NCBI GenBank assembly: GCA_002104985.1
Contig: MCGO01000021.1
Span: forward strand, 496,001 to 560,000
Origin: Rhizoclosmatium globosum
Taxonomy: Eukaryota > Chytridiomycota > Chytridiomycetes > Chytridiales > Chytriomycetaceae
Direction: 5' to 3'
DNA: 64,000 nucleotides
The notes under the pieces were generated by a model, which saw only the letters and a program-made list of their open reading frames with translations, had not been told where the DNA came from and did no database searches. Positions 34,031-45,077 of this stretch are shown here, in pieces (within the stretch, counting starts at the first letter, position 1; every line of letters starts with the position of its first letter). The position numbers and the translations under genes were made by a program.

Positions 34031-35687
34031 ATGCACTTGGACGCCTGCATCGCCCTGTGTTGTGCGTACCCTTCCTAACTGCTTTCTACGTGGATGCAGA
34101 CGCTTACTGTCTCTTGCTCTGTCCTTCGCCTCATATCCAATCCCAATCCCAATCCACTCAACAGATGAACGCAAACTACTCTCTGAATCAGTCGTGCGCG
34201 AACTCTGCGAAAAGGCAAAAGAAGTGCTGTTGAAGGAGGGAAACGTGCAGACTGTCGCTGCCCCATGCACAGTCGTTGGCGATGTCCACGGGTTTGAGTA
34301 GCACACATCCCAGACTCCTCCCACTCACCCCCTACATCAAAAACAGCCAATTCTACGATGTCCTCGAAATATTCAAAATAACTGGAAAGTGTCCTGACGT
34401 CAACTTTGTCTTTCTCGGAGACTACGTCGACAGAGGCTTCTACTCGGTTGAAACAATCATGCTTCTCATCTGTCTCAAGATCAGGTGGCCTCATAGAATC
34501 ACTCTTATTCGTGGAAACCATGAATCAAGGGCTGTCACGCAGACGTACGGGTTCTATGCGGAATGTATGCGGAAATATGGTTCAAGCAATGTGTGGACGT
34601 ATATTACCGATTTGTTTGATTATCTTGTGCTTGCGGCTGTAATTGAGGAGTCCATCTTTTGTGTGCATGGCGGTACGTTCAAGGATTATGGAGTGGGGAG
34701 ATAGCGACGATTTTGACCAATAGGGATGAATCAAAGAGGACCAAGCAAGAGTGGTATTTCAACCATGGACGCCCCAAACTGACTGCTATTTACACAGGCT
34801 TGAGTCCCTCAATCCACACAATAGACCAAATCAAGATTATCGACAGATTCAAGGAACTTCCCCATGAAGGTCCCATGGCAGACCTCGTCTGGTCCGATCC
34901 AGCACCCAACACACACATTCAAAATCAACGCTTCACTGGCGGCGGCGACGACACAAAAGGAGACTTTCAAATATCGCCTCGGTACTTTAAGATTCTTTGT
35001 GTCTGCAATCCTCTTCTGACATTCCCCTTTTTTTTTCTTCCACACATTCAGAGGCGCCGGATACCTTTTTGGAAAACAAGTAACGCGTCAATTCCTCGAT
35101 ACAAACGGGCTAGGTCACATTTGCCGAGCGCATCAACTGTGTATGGAGGGATACCAGGTAAAAAACCCCCCACCTTATGACAAGACGAAAAAAAAATCCA
35201 ATTCACTCAATCCCAATGCGATCACAAAGATCCTCTTCGACGACCTCGTGTCAACAGTCTGGTCCGCGCCAAACTACTGCTACCGAGCAGGAAACCTCGC
35301 ATCCGTCCTCCAGATTGGGCCTGAGCTTGACCGGTTTTTCAACGTGTTTGGACCGTGTCCGGAAGATGCGCGGGAGACGCCGTTGAAGGAGGCGCAGGCG
35401 GGTGCGGACAAGGGAGGGAATTTTGATGATGAGGATGGGGCGGCGGCAGGGGCTGGTGATGATGTTATTCAGCAGGAAGTTCGAAGGACTGTGAGGGGTG
35501 GTGCTGGAAGGCGGTCTAGAGGTGGGGCTGGTGGGATGGTGAGGGATTTTCCTGTTGCTCCGGAGAGGGAGAGTAGTGGGCAGAATACGTTTAGTAATCC
35601 GGTGAGTTTTGTAGTGCTTTAAGTGGGAATGATCCGAGTTCTGACCCTTCACCGTTATTCCAGGTTGTTTCCGAGTTTTTCATGTAA
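34031..35687 (+). CDS. PP2A-family Ser/Thr phosphatase catalytic subunit, PP4-like
   Basis: Seven or eight exons; resolved ones are 34031-34058, 34165-34291, 34347-34672, and from 34798. Metal motifs are complete: [18 protein letters not shown] and IRGNHESR, with later [24 protein letters not shown] and [12 protein letters not shown]. The pattern and PEDARETP region fit the PP4/PP6/Ppg1 side of the PP2A family better than PP2A itself. Before the C terminus there is an unusual insert of about 70 residues rich in Gly/Ala/Arg ([18 protein letters not shown]). The last exon gives VVSEFFM where relatives end in -YFL, so the carboxymethylated Leu is missing. Nucleus/cytosol; removes phosphate from Ser/Thr. 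Confidence 0.85.
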
Positions 35688-36045
35688 AAATAAACTTATT
35701 CTCAAGTCGCTGTATTCCAAATAATTCTGAGCTGGTTCTTATTACTTGATAAAGATATCTAGGACTTTTGCACAAGTTTGAGAACGGGGGCAAGTCTTTT
35801 TCCACACTGGTGGTGGTGGTGGTGCTGCTGTCTTTGAGAATCTCGAGAATGACAAGGATTGAAGCAATGATGTCACCTGTCCGCGTTTGGGTGGTGCATT
35901 TAGAGCCAAAATGGAAATTGGTGTACGTTGTAATAAAGTGGAACCTCCTATATATTTGATTTTGCAGAAAACTAATCAATCAATAAATAGATAAAATAGT
36001 ATTATTTTCTTTCCTTTCTCGATCTGTACCTTTTTCCTTGAAATC
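35688..36045. other. Intergenic, no gene seen
   Basis: AT-rich sequence with a short GTG/GGT run at 35810-35825, between the phosphatase 3' end and the CRN start. No coding or RNA feature recognised. Confidence 0.5.
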
Positions 36046-38514
36046 ATGTTGGAAATCTTGTGTATGCTTGCTGTTGATTGCCAACTCAATGGAAATGTGT
36101 TTACCGTTGACGCTGACCCTACGATATCAGTTAGTCGCTTGAAGAAACTCATTAAGGCGGAGAAGAGCCCTACACTTGACAATGTGGTCACAGACAGCCT
36201 CATTCTACTTCGGCTCTTCAAACAAGGACAGGGTGGAGTGAAGTTAGAAGAACTTGAGGAAGTGATGAAGTTGAATGAATCGAATAGTCTCGCTGATGCG
36301 AAGGAGACTGAGAAAGAAGTTACGTCTATGTTTTGTGAAGCACGGGGCTCATATTTTGAGATGAAGGGGTTGTCCTTCAAGGCTAGTCATGCTTCTTTCT
36401 TTGTTGACCAGAATCTCACTCGTACTACCACTAGGTCATGAGCTCAGAGAAAAGACTGATGTACTACGTTCAATCCATGCCCGACCAACTTTGTCACATA
36501 CTTGTTCTGTCAACCTCACTTCGTAAGTGATGCTGATGCCTTGACTACCAAGGTACTAAATATCCTAATGAACTTCGAGAACTGTTTAGAAGCGCAGATG
36601 CCATCTACAATAAGAGCACGCGATCAATTCCTGTTTGACAACAACTTGAATCTTGAAAGAACAGAAGACGTGATCAAGTACCTTCAACATAAGATTGATG
36701 TCTTGGCACCTTGGTATTCTCATCAACCGTATAAGGCTCATTTTTTGAACAATTGTTTGGAATTTCGACTCGATCGTCGCGAAACCATGTATTCTCTTGA
36801 TTCGCACGATAATATCAAATTGCTTCTATCTGTATCGGGATCTGGTAAAACAAGACAACTTCTAGAGCTTCTATTTGACCAATTTGGATACTACTTTGTA
36901 GTCGATCGCCAATTGATTGACTTTGGATCTGGAGACTTAACTCGATGTCTGATTTATTCAGTGCGTCATCCGGAGAAGGCCGAATACTTCATTGAGCTAC
37001 TGTATTTTGTTCGGGGTTATGTTTGTAACTATCTTTTCGATCTGGGGTATTCCAGTCCTTCCCAAATGCTGTTGGCACAACTTCATCCGAAGGCATTCTT
37101 TGGATGTGATCTCTTTTCGGAATTATTTGACTCCCTTGCACGACGAACTGATATCAATATTGGACGGTCTTCTGCAAATATAAAGCTGTGGTTTGATTTT
37201 GTGGCGATTGATGAGATTCAACGAAGTTTGGAGGGAGAGCACGTGTTTCTGCTCCCTGGCAGTCAAAATAGTAGACCGTTTTTTTCACCACTGGTATATT
37301 ATTCCAAGCATATGGGGAAGTTCTGTAAATTTATTGTGTCTGGAACCGGGATGAATTTTCTCTACTTGTCGGAGTTGCTCCTTTCAGGAACAATGAAGTC
37401 CCATCAAGTGACAGCGTGCGATGTGATTTCCGATCTAAAACCTCTGGATTCTCCCCAAGCTAGAGAATACATCCGTCGAATTCTTGGAGATAACAATGTT
37501 CATGCCAACCAAATCGAAGAAGTTGTAAACCAAGTCTCCACAAATCCTTTATTTCTTGGTAGAGGTAGATTTGTGGCGTTTATATTGGATTCTTTTCTGG
37601 AAGGCGACACCTTGGATCTCGCCATAACCAAGTTTATCGATGCTCTTTCTCAGCCCGAAAGATCTCTTTTTCCTCTGAAGTTCTACCTTAGCGATATGAA
37701 AAATAGGCGAAATGCTTTTGATCGTATTGTTGGAGGGGAGACACTGGGTGATGTTATTAGGCGTGGATTGATAGAATTCTTCATGAAAGGGGAAGCTACT
37801 CTTCACGTCAAAGATCAATTAGCATCTGATACCGTCCTATATGGTCTTGGATTTTGCAATGTTGTGGGAGGTTTGATCCAATCAGTTGAATTGAAAGAAC
37901 TTGCCGTAATCGAATGTCTTCGATATTTGATACCTGTCTCAGAGCTGATTCCAGATATTTGCATTCAATTAGTTTCTTTTCCAAAACCTCAGATGATTGG
38001 ATGTGTTTTGGAATACTTGGTTGCTTTTGCTTTTGTATCTGAGTTGGATCCAGACAAGGCAAGAACATTGAAGGCAACACATGGAAACTTTGCTAGCTAT
38101 CTACATTCAAATGACGAAAATGAGGTGTTATTTCCCGACCACTGCTGTGGTCCTGATATCGTTTATAAACACGAAGGAACCGTCTACATGATCCAACTGA
38201 AGTTTGTAGATAAGATCAGCAAGCAGGAACGAATGAATGCATGCCATACAACTGATCCAAATCGCTTTTACTGGAATAAAGTCAGTGGAGTGCCATTGAA
38301 GGGCTTTGAGCCAATTCGAAATGTGATTCTCCAAGAATTGAAGAATACAACGTGTAGACGTATCGTATTCCGTCATACCAAAACTCAAACGACTGTTGGA
38401 ATGGATGGAATTGAAGTGGTGAATCAGCGTACCAAACCCAAGTTTTTTGACAATATTCATCCATCGCTGTGGGATATGTTGAACAAATTGAGGGACAACT
38501 TAAATAAAACGTGA
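36046..38514 (+). CDS. Crinkler (CRN)-type protein: ubiquitin-like header, P-loop NTPase, nuclease-like C terminus
   Basis: The N-terminal 60 residues (LCMLAVDCQLNGNVF, ISVSRLKKLIKAE) look like the ubiquitin-like CRN header known from oomycetes and chytrids. A later exon ends with CHILV, like the header-closing HVLV motif. An intron with GTAAGT at 36523 and TTTAG at 36588-36589 joins it in phase to the body (from 36590); an additional intron before 36435 is needed but its donor is unclear. The body has a Walker A-like SVSGSGKTRQ, then about 400 helical residues. Near the end, GPDIV followed by YMIQLKF has the spacing of a PD-(D/E)xK nuclease core, with Gln in place of Glu. CRNs act as effectors or in genome conflict in the nucleus. 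No signal peptide is obvious. Confidence 0.75.
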
Positions 38515-38597
38515 TTTATACATGCAGTCATTTTATTTCATCGCGCTGAATTTGTCCGATTTCCACTTTCAAAATCTTTTGGCCTTAACTACAATAC

Positions 38598-38697
38598 ATA
38601 ATATAGGCGGCAGCGAAAACAACGTATTCAACAGTTTGTCTACATCGTATGAGAGCGTAAGTCCTTCAAAAACTTCCAAGTCCGCAGGAGTCGGCAT
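38598..38697 (-). pseudogene. Fragment of a Zn2Cys6 regulator (paralogue of 38807-40785)
   Basis: Reading leftwards from 38697 the frame encodes LSYDVDKLLNTLFSLPPIL, nearly the same as LSYDADKLLNKFFSLPAVL at the exon-1 end of the adjacent regulator. Only about 33 codons remain and no zinc cluster is attached. A truncated local duplicate. The rest of 38515-38806 shows nothing else. Confidence 0.65.
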
Positions 38698-38806
38698 TAG
38701 AATGAATTCTTTAATTTTAGACGTGGGATTTGTAGTTTTATAGCTAATTCAAAAACTTAAAGGCATAGTTCGATTGCTTGGGATATTCAGGCACAATTTC
38801 ATAATT

Positions 38807-40785
38807 TTAATTGCTCAGTTTCCAAAACAACCTCCAAGACTCCTCACTTCTTCCCTTCCAACTTACTCCCCTCCCTACTTGCATACCAAGCAGCCCCATG
38901 AATCCCCAAAGATCTTGAACTGGGGCTGAAGCCGCCATATCCGTCGTATCACCGATCGGTTTTACTTCAAGACCCAGCTCAAGTTGTTCGAAGGTGGTTA
39001 CAAGACCTCTTCCATCGATAATATCTTCAATTTCTTTCACCATGGCCTCAACGCAAACTGCAAGTGGTTCCAGACTCGTAACACCGTAATCAGCAACCAA
39101 TCTAAGCGTCGTCTTGATTTTCTGCACTCGCTCCAACAATATAGCTGCATCGATTTCAAAGAAAGAGTACCATACGGGTTGCATTCTGCAAATCACAAAC
39201 CAATACACCACTGCCGCTTCAAAAATAGAGAAGAATTCTTGATGGGAACAGATGCGATAAAACTGTTGTGGGATTCTTGGATCCCATTTTCCATTATTTG
39301 TTGTTTCTTCGATACTTGCGAGAAAGAAGCCGACACTGGTGATTCGGTGTGCTGCCTCGATACACTGCACAACAGAATTTACAATGATAGATTGATTTGC
39401 TGAGCTTATATACTGTGGACGGCAAGAAGTCAAACACGTCAGAAATAGAATGGGGCGGTGCAGTATCGAGACTGCAGAATAAAAACCCATCGTTGAAACG
39501 AATAAGCTCTCTTGAGCGGTGAATGTCTGAGCCAGGAATCGGTCTTCTTCTTCCCTCGTTAGATGCATTGGAAACTGGGATGCAAGGAAATGTTCGTCTG
39601 GAATACACGATCGAAGATGAAATAAAGCATTTTGTAACGTAGATATAGACTTTGACGTGAGTAGCTCCTCTGTAATTGCAGGTGGTGTAGCGTAATGTCG
39701 CTTGATTTGACCAATCAAGGCATACACTCTACAATCCCAATGCCGTACCAACGCAGGCGCAAATATTGCATGTGGGTCATAGATCATTGTCGGGCCTTTC
39801 ATACGATAACAGCTGAGCTCGATCGTGATTGGATCTGGTGAGCAAGCTTGAGCTCGAACTAAGCTCCAGTAGTTTGCCCAGAATAACCGGCGGCGTTCTT
39901 CTTTTTCACGTGCAGTCAGATTGAGATGATGAAGCCATGGCGAATCATCAGGGTCGATGTCCAATCGAAGAGTTACGATCAGATCAAGGCAACCAGTTAA
40001 AAACTGGCGACTAATTACAGGCTGTCCTTTCATATTTGAAAACAAGCTTAGGAAGTAGTAGGATTGCACAAGTTCAAATGTTGGGCCTTGCTCCGACTCG
40101 GCTGCTCGAATAAGAGCTTTTCTTGCACGCAGGTAATACGAGACTGATATATCTTTCAATCCTGACATGTAGAAAGAAACGACACAAAGGGTGAGTCTGG
40201 TTGTATGAATATGGAGTAATCAGTAAACATTATGATGACGGCCAATCATTGATACCTCAACACAGCAGGTAACGAAAAGAACTTGTTCAGCAATTTATCT
40301 GCATCGTATGAGAGCACACAGGGGTGTTTGATTGTCTCCTTAGCCACAATTTGAAAGTCATCCAATGTTGCCATAAGATCAGGGTCTTCCATTTCCATAG
40401 CATCGGTATCATAGTTGACAAGCGGAGCTTCAATTACCTGTATATACTGCTCTAATGTTCTGGCGATGGGGGCAGAAGACAAGGTTTGAGAAACCAGGGC
40501 TGGGACCTGTGACACAGGATACTGTGGCCAGGTGGTTCCTGAAAGCACTTTCTCTTGATCTTGTTCTTGATTTTGATCCAGCGACATTTGAAAGTGAATC
40601 TCGGATTGGTTTGCTTTTGGACCAAAGAGCCTCAAGTCTTCTTGTGTCTTTTGGTCATACACACACTGGATATCAAGGCGGGCACATCGTTCACAGGGAA
40701 GGAAGGCAAGATCTGGCGCAAGGCGAGTAATGCACTTCTTCTTTCGTTTGCGGCAGGTGTAACAGGAATTGGAGTGTGGTGACAT
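38807..40785 (-). CDS. Zn2Cys6 transcription factor with fungal-specific TF domain
   Basis: Exons 40785-40256 and 40196-38807 with a 59-base phase-2 intron give 639 residues. Residues 8-42 hold the binuclear zinc cluster: six Cys in C-x2-C-x6-C ... C-x2-C-x6-C spacing (CYTCRKRKKKC, then CERCARLDIQC), preceded by few residues and followed by a basic/Gln linker. The C-terminal 460 residues are the helical middle-homology domain (REKEERRRLFWANYWSL). A nuclear DNA-binding regulator; targets unknown. Neighbours are a CRN gene and a ferroportin-like gene. A duplicated fragment of this gene lies just beyond its 3' end. Confidence 0.93.
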
Positions 40786-40848
40786 TGGCCCAGAGTTCGA
40801 ATTTTTTGTTGTTTTCGTCTTACTAAAATTATTAATATCCTTCGAAGT

Positions 40849-42291
40849 TTATTGCCTCAAAGGACTGTTTTCGGTCAATCGAATGATTCTTGCTCTTCTC
40901 CTGGCTGCAAACACTGTAAATACGAAGGCTCCACATCCAACCGCCCCAACACTCAACCAAACACCAACAACAAACTCTTCCGGCTTCGAAAATATCATCG
41001 TTATGATATACGATGCCAACTCAAACCCATTCTGTAGCGCAAACTCGCACCCGTTGAAAACACCCACATCTTCTTCACCAACCACAGTCTCCTGAACAAT
41101 TTGCATCTGAACCATGTCAAACGACCATAGCCCAAGTCTGGAAAACGTTACTCCAGTGAAAAAGAGAAATGCTTGAAGGCCTGGATTCCCTGGAACGTAA
41201 AAGCTGAGGAGAACGGGGAGAAGAGAGGCGACCTGGGACCATAAGCTGATGACACCTGTTCGAATCAGTCCAAGGTTTCGAAGTAGAACTGGTGTCGTGT
41301 AAGTGGCAACAAGTCCAGCAATGACAGAGAGAGAACGCATTACCGCCAGAAATGTCGGTGTATATGACAATGTAAGAAGGTATGTGATCATTGTTGGGCC
41401 GAATGAAAGTGTTGTGAGATATAGAAGGGAAAGGGAGAGGGAAGCCAGAAATGTTTGGTGGTTGAGATACTTTTTCCAAGCCTGATAAAGAGTAAGAGGA
41501 GGTGGGGCCAGTTCTTCAATCAATATTGGTGGAGTGATTGAAACAGCAGAGGCTGGCGATGAAGTATTGGGAATTGTTGTTGGAGTTGGAAACGTTCTGA
41601 TACGAGTTTGAAGTTCTGGAAGTGCGTTGTATACTTTGGTAAGCAGAGAAAGTTCAATAGGGATGCTCAGAAGTGCAAATCCAGAGACGATAAGCATGGT
41701 TTCCGGAACTGTGAGTGGAATGGCAACCAAGGAAACCGCCAAAGGTGCTGCTAATTTGCAAATCAAGTCGATTCTTCTCAACTTCGCGTTCATAATAGAT
41801 TGCGGTTCTTGAGTTGCCATACAAATGACGACGGCCCAGTCTTTTTCAACGGCAATCGTAGAGGCTCTGTTTGCCAAACGGAGCATTGAGCCGGACACAA
41901 TTACGGCACAGAACAAGGCCGTCTTTGCGAAGCTATTTACATCAGGGAAGTAGTAGTATGAAAGCCAGAGTAGCACCGCTGATGTCGCAATGGCAAGCTT
42001 TTGCACAATAACAGACGATCTCAAAGTAGCTAGTCTAGAGCGGGAAGATGAGGCAGCCCACTCTCCTACGTACGCTCCACATACAATAGATGTGATTGTA
42101 AGAAAGAAGGAGTAGATGGAGATTTGCAGGAGGGACTGTGGATAGATAGTTGCAATCATGATGGCTATACAGTAGAAGTACACTATTAGCAAGGCCCATA
42201 CCCGTGCCAATCATCACAGCTTACCAGCCACCCACTCATCCATCCGTGTGGCCCACGTAGTGAAGAAATAGCTTGTGGCAAGTCCAGGCAT
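40849..42291 (-). CDS. Ferroportin-like (SLC40) metal exporter
   Basis: Exons 42291-42225 and 42182-40849 (42-base phase-1 intron) give 466 residues with about 10-12 membrane helices. The first exon encodes SYFFTTWATRMDEW, matching the ferroportin helix 1 pattern S-x-F-x-S-T-W-G-x-R-x-W. The second starts after it with a transporter helix and GAYVGEWA. A central hydrophilic loop splits two six-helix lobes, and GLWSFDMVQMQIVQE in the second lobe is also family-like. Ferroportins export Fe2+ (and related metals) across plasma or organelle membranes. Divergent from the M28 pseudoenzyme gene with only 37 bases between starts. Confidence 0.8.
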
Positions 42292-42328
42292 CGGTGCTTG
42301 TGAACGTGGTTTCTGAAGGCAAGAAAAG
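42292..42328. promoter_or_regulatory. 37-bp divergent promoter spacer
   Basis: Separates the ferroportin-like start (-) from the M28 pseudoenzyme start (+). Shared control region inferred from spacing only. Confidence 0.35.
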
Positions 42329-43697
42329 ATGCCTGGAATCCACACATTTGCACTTCTCGTCCTTCTCCTCCTTTTCGACACTTCAAATTCAACAAGTCTC
42401 CGGGACAAACTCGCCCTGTCAAAGGACAACTGGGACTCAACAAACTGGAATATCAATGTCAAAACATTCGATGCACCCTCAAAACCAACTGAAGAAGATG
42501 CTCTGATGCTCGATAAAGGACTTCGAAAAGTAGCTATTTCACACACTGAAATCAAGTGGGTGTCGCTGGAGGAACGCCTGGGCTTTGTGCGAAAGGGTGT
42601 TGGCTTTGTGGACTTGACGGATACTCCGGTATTCCCTCCATTTAACAATGCCCAATAGCTTATCGTTGCTATTCCAGGGTCCCGTATCTCTCGTTCCGCC
42701 TGCCAAACCCTTTCCCTTTCCAGCTATTCCGCAGCAACTCAACCGTGACTCAATCCGCATTCAAAACACCCTAATAGCCAATACTTCAACAGCAGCCATG
42801 GCCCACTGGCTCGTTCCATTCACTAGTCTACCCTCTCGCTACGAGCTCTCATCCAATGGCTGGCATGCTTCGGATGACGTGTTTAAGCAGGCCCTCGCCT
42901 TAGCCAAGCAAAGCGCAATACATCCTGACCTCAAAATATCTGTCCAAAAATTCAAACACAAAGGCTATAAACAATATTCAGTCATTGTACGTGTGGATTC
43001 TGCAAATCAGGCAGCAAAGAATGACTCTGTTTTTCCCATTCTGATTCTCGCGGCGAACCTTGACTCCTTCAACATTTATAATCCGTTTTCAGCAAACTCC
43101 CCTGGTGCAAATGAAAATGGATCTGGATGTGCAGTGCTGTTTGAAATCTTGCGCGTATTGATCACGACAAACTCTGTTCCTTCGAGGCGAGCGGTTGAGT
43201 TCCACTTTTATGCTGCGTCTTTATTTGGTGGCAAAGTTGGCAGTTGGCAAGTCGCCAGCCAGTACTCAAATGATGGTGTTGCAGTCGCGGGGGTATTAGG
43301 AATCACTCGGACGGGATGGGATCCAAGTACAAGGGCAAGAGTCGATAAGAGAGTTGGTGTTGCAACGGGTTCCGCGAATAAGGAGTTTTCGAAACTGCTG
43401 AAGACTGCTTTGACTGAAGAAGGTTTCTTTCCTATTGAACGAGAATGCGGGTAAGGCTTTGACTCGGAATTACACATCCATCAAAATCTTATAAATTTAT
43501 CATGTAGATTTGCTTGTGCGGATCATTCACCTTGGCATATCTTTGGGTACCCAACGGCACACTCATTTGAAGCAGAGGAGGGTCTTGAAAGTCCCTATGC
43601 TCACCAAAGCTCAGACACTGTAGAAACAGTCTCATTCGCAAGAATGAAGGCGTTCGTGGGTGTTGGGTTACGAGTTATTGTAAGATTATGTTTTTAA
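42329..43697 (+). CDS. M28 aminopeptidase paralogue, predicted inactive
   Basis: Exons 42329-42628, 42678-43450 and 43508-43697 give 420 residues; a further intron from 43680 could add a short tail. It has a signal peptide (FALLVLLLLFDTSNS) and the same domain order as copies 1-4. Of the zinc/catalytic stations, AHxDS is AANLDS, GADDDGSG is GANENGSG, AEEAG is AASLFG and DMTGY is ITRTGW; only CADHSPW keeps its His. The frame, splice sites and fold-defining residues are otherwise intact, so this looks like a maintained secreted pseudoenzyme rather than debris. Opposite strand to its relatives and divergent from ferroportin. Confidence 0.82.
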
Positions 43698-44439
43698 TTA
43701 TTATCCAATAAATCATTTTTTGTATTTATTAACTTTCATTCAGAGAGATCATTCATCACTTGGTGCAAGTTGCATACAAAGAGGAATATAAGTAATTCTC
43801 AGTTCGTTGCTCTACAGACACAGTGCTATTTAATCTTCATTAATGGATGATTGATGAACATCAACATCACCCAGCAAAACAATAAGTATATATAACCCCG
43901 ACTGCATCGCGCTGTCCTCCCAGGCTTCGTATGGGAGCCACTCGCACTGTATGCTATCAACAAGGTCCTGTGGTATTCATCATTCCCCATTCACAGGTGG
44001 GCTTCTCTTCATATACAGATGGGAAATTCCCGCTTATGAGGGCGTTTTTGTGAAAGTGTGAAAGTGATTTTGGGATTGCTGGTGAGCCAGGAATCGCTGT
44101 CAAATCCGACAATTCTGGTTCAAAGAATATTCCGCGTAATGGCCACGATTGAAAATCGCGTATTCAGGTGTACTCATTCTGCTTCTAAATCCTTAAGAAA
44201 GCATGCAGACTTGGTTTGACTGAATATACAGGGAATGTTGAAACAGTTTTTTTCGTTCATGTACGTTCCCATTACACTTTTCTAAATTTGAAGGTGAAAT
44301 TTTGAAAATCCTGACACTATAGCCCTCAGATTTCATTTCAGAAATCGCAAATAATCGCTTGGGAGTTTGTTGTTGAGAGGATTTCGTGTGCTTCGCTTCT
44401 GTTTGTTGTTTGCAAGGAGGCAAAATACGTAACCAAAAA
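43698..44439. other. Intergenic; TATA-like box and 40-codon ORF
   Basis: GTATATATAACCCC near 43887-43900 resembles a TATA box and is followed by a 40-codon ORF at 43931-44053, too short to judge. A poly(A)-type AATAAA for the upstream gene occurs near 43707. Nothing else recognised. Confidence 0.25.
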
Positions 44440-44730
44440 ATGAGACCTGAACATGAAGAAAGACTAAGAAGATTCCTCGCCAGCTGCGACATCGTCGATG
44501 CGAAAATCACGGCGTACGTCAGTTCGATATCACTCGGGTGCTTGCTAATCTTTGCCTTGTTCAGTGCGGCTCTCGAAATTCAACGCATTTGTGCTGAAGG
44601 CGCTTTGGCGGAGTCCAAGAAACAAATTGAAGACTTAGCCCGTGGAAACAGCCTGCCTGCTATTACACAAGTTACTCGGTTGAATTCGTCACCAAGTTCG
44701 AAGAGAGAGGTCCCCCTTTCGAAATTTTGA
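44440..44730 (+). CDS. Small single-pass membrane protein, hypothetical
   Basis: 96 residues from the ATG at 44440: a charged N terminus (RPEHEERLRRFL), one hydrophobic helix (SISLGCLLIFALFSAALEI) and a polar Ser/Lys tail. No family recognised. An in-frame upstream ATG at 44386 is less likely because its context is Cys-rich. Could be an exon of something larger, but no splice partners stand out. Confidence 0.4.
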   Translation: MRPEHEERLRRFLASCDIVDAKITAYVSSISLGCLLIFALFSAALEIQRICAEGALAESKKQIEDLARGNSLPAITQVTRLNSSPSSKREVPLSKF

Positions 44731-45077
44731 TGTTCCTTCCAATCATATGCCATTCATCTCAAAATACAATCCTGTCGTTTTGAATGTATTTTCTTTCTTA
44801 AGCTCCAGTGCATTCTTGTAACGTTCATTGCTTCCTCAAGTGATTCTGACGTTACTCCACCCTGTCTATGTTTGAAACGCCAAAGTAGGATGAGGCTGTC
44901 CGTGACCACGTTGTCAAGAGAAGGGCTCAACTCAGCCTTAATGAGTTTCTATAAACGGCTAACTGATATCGCAAACTTCGCGTCTGAAAACGCATTCCCA
45001 TTGAGTTAACCCTCAACAACTAGCAGATAAGTGTTTTTCTAAAACGAACTGAAAAAGAACGAAACCCAAACAAAAAC
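44731..45077. other. Intergenic, no gene seen
   Basis: No coding, RNA or repeat feature recognised between the small membrane ORF and the 3' end of SP-RING protein 1. Confidence 0.45.

Noticed and set aside
35690..35979. 99-codon minus-strand ORF in the phosphatase-CRN gap
   Set aside because: Low-complexity Thr run from the GTG/GGT tract and no recognisable features.
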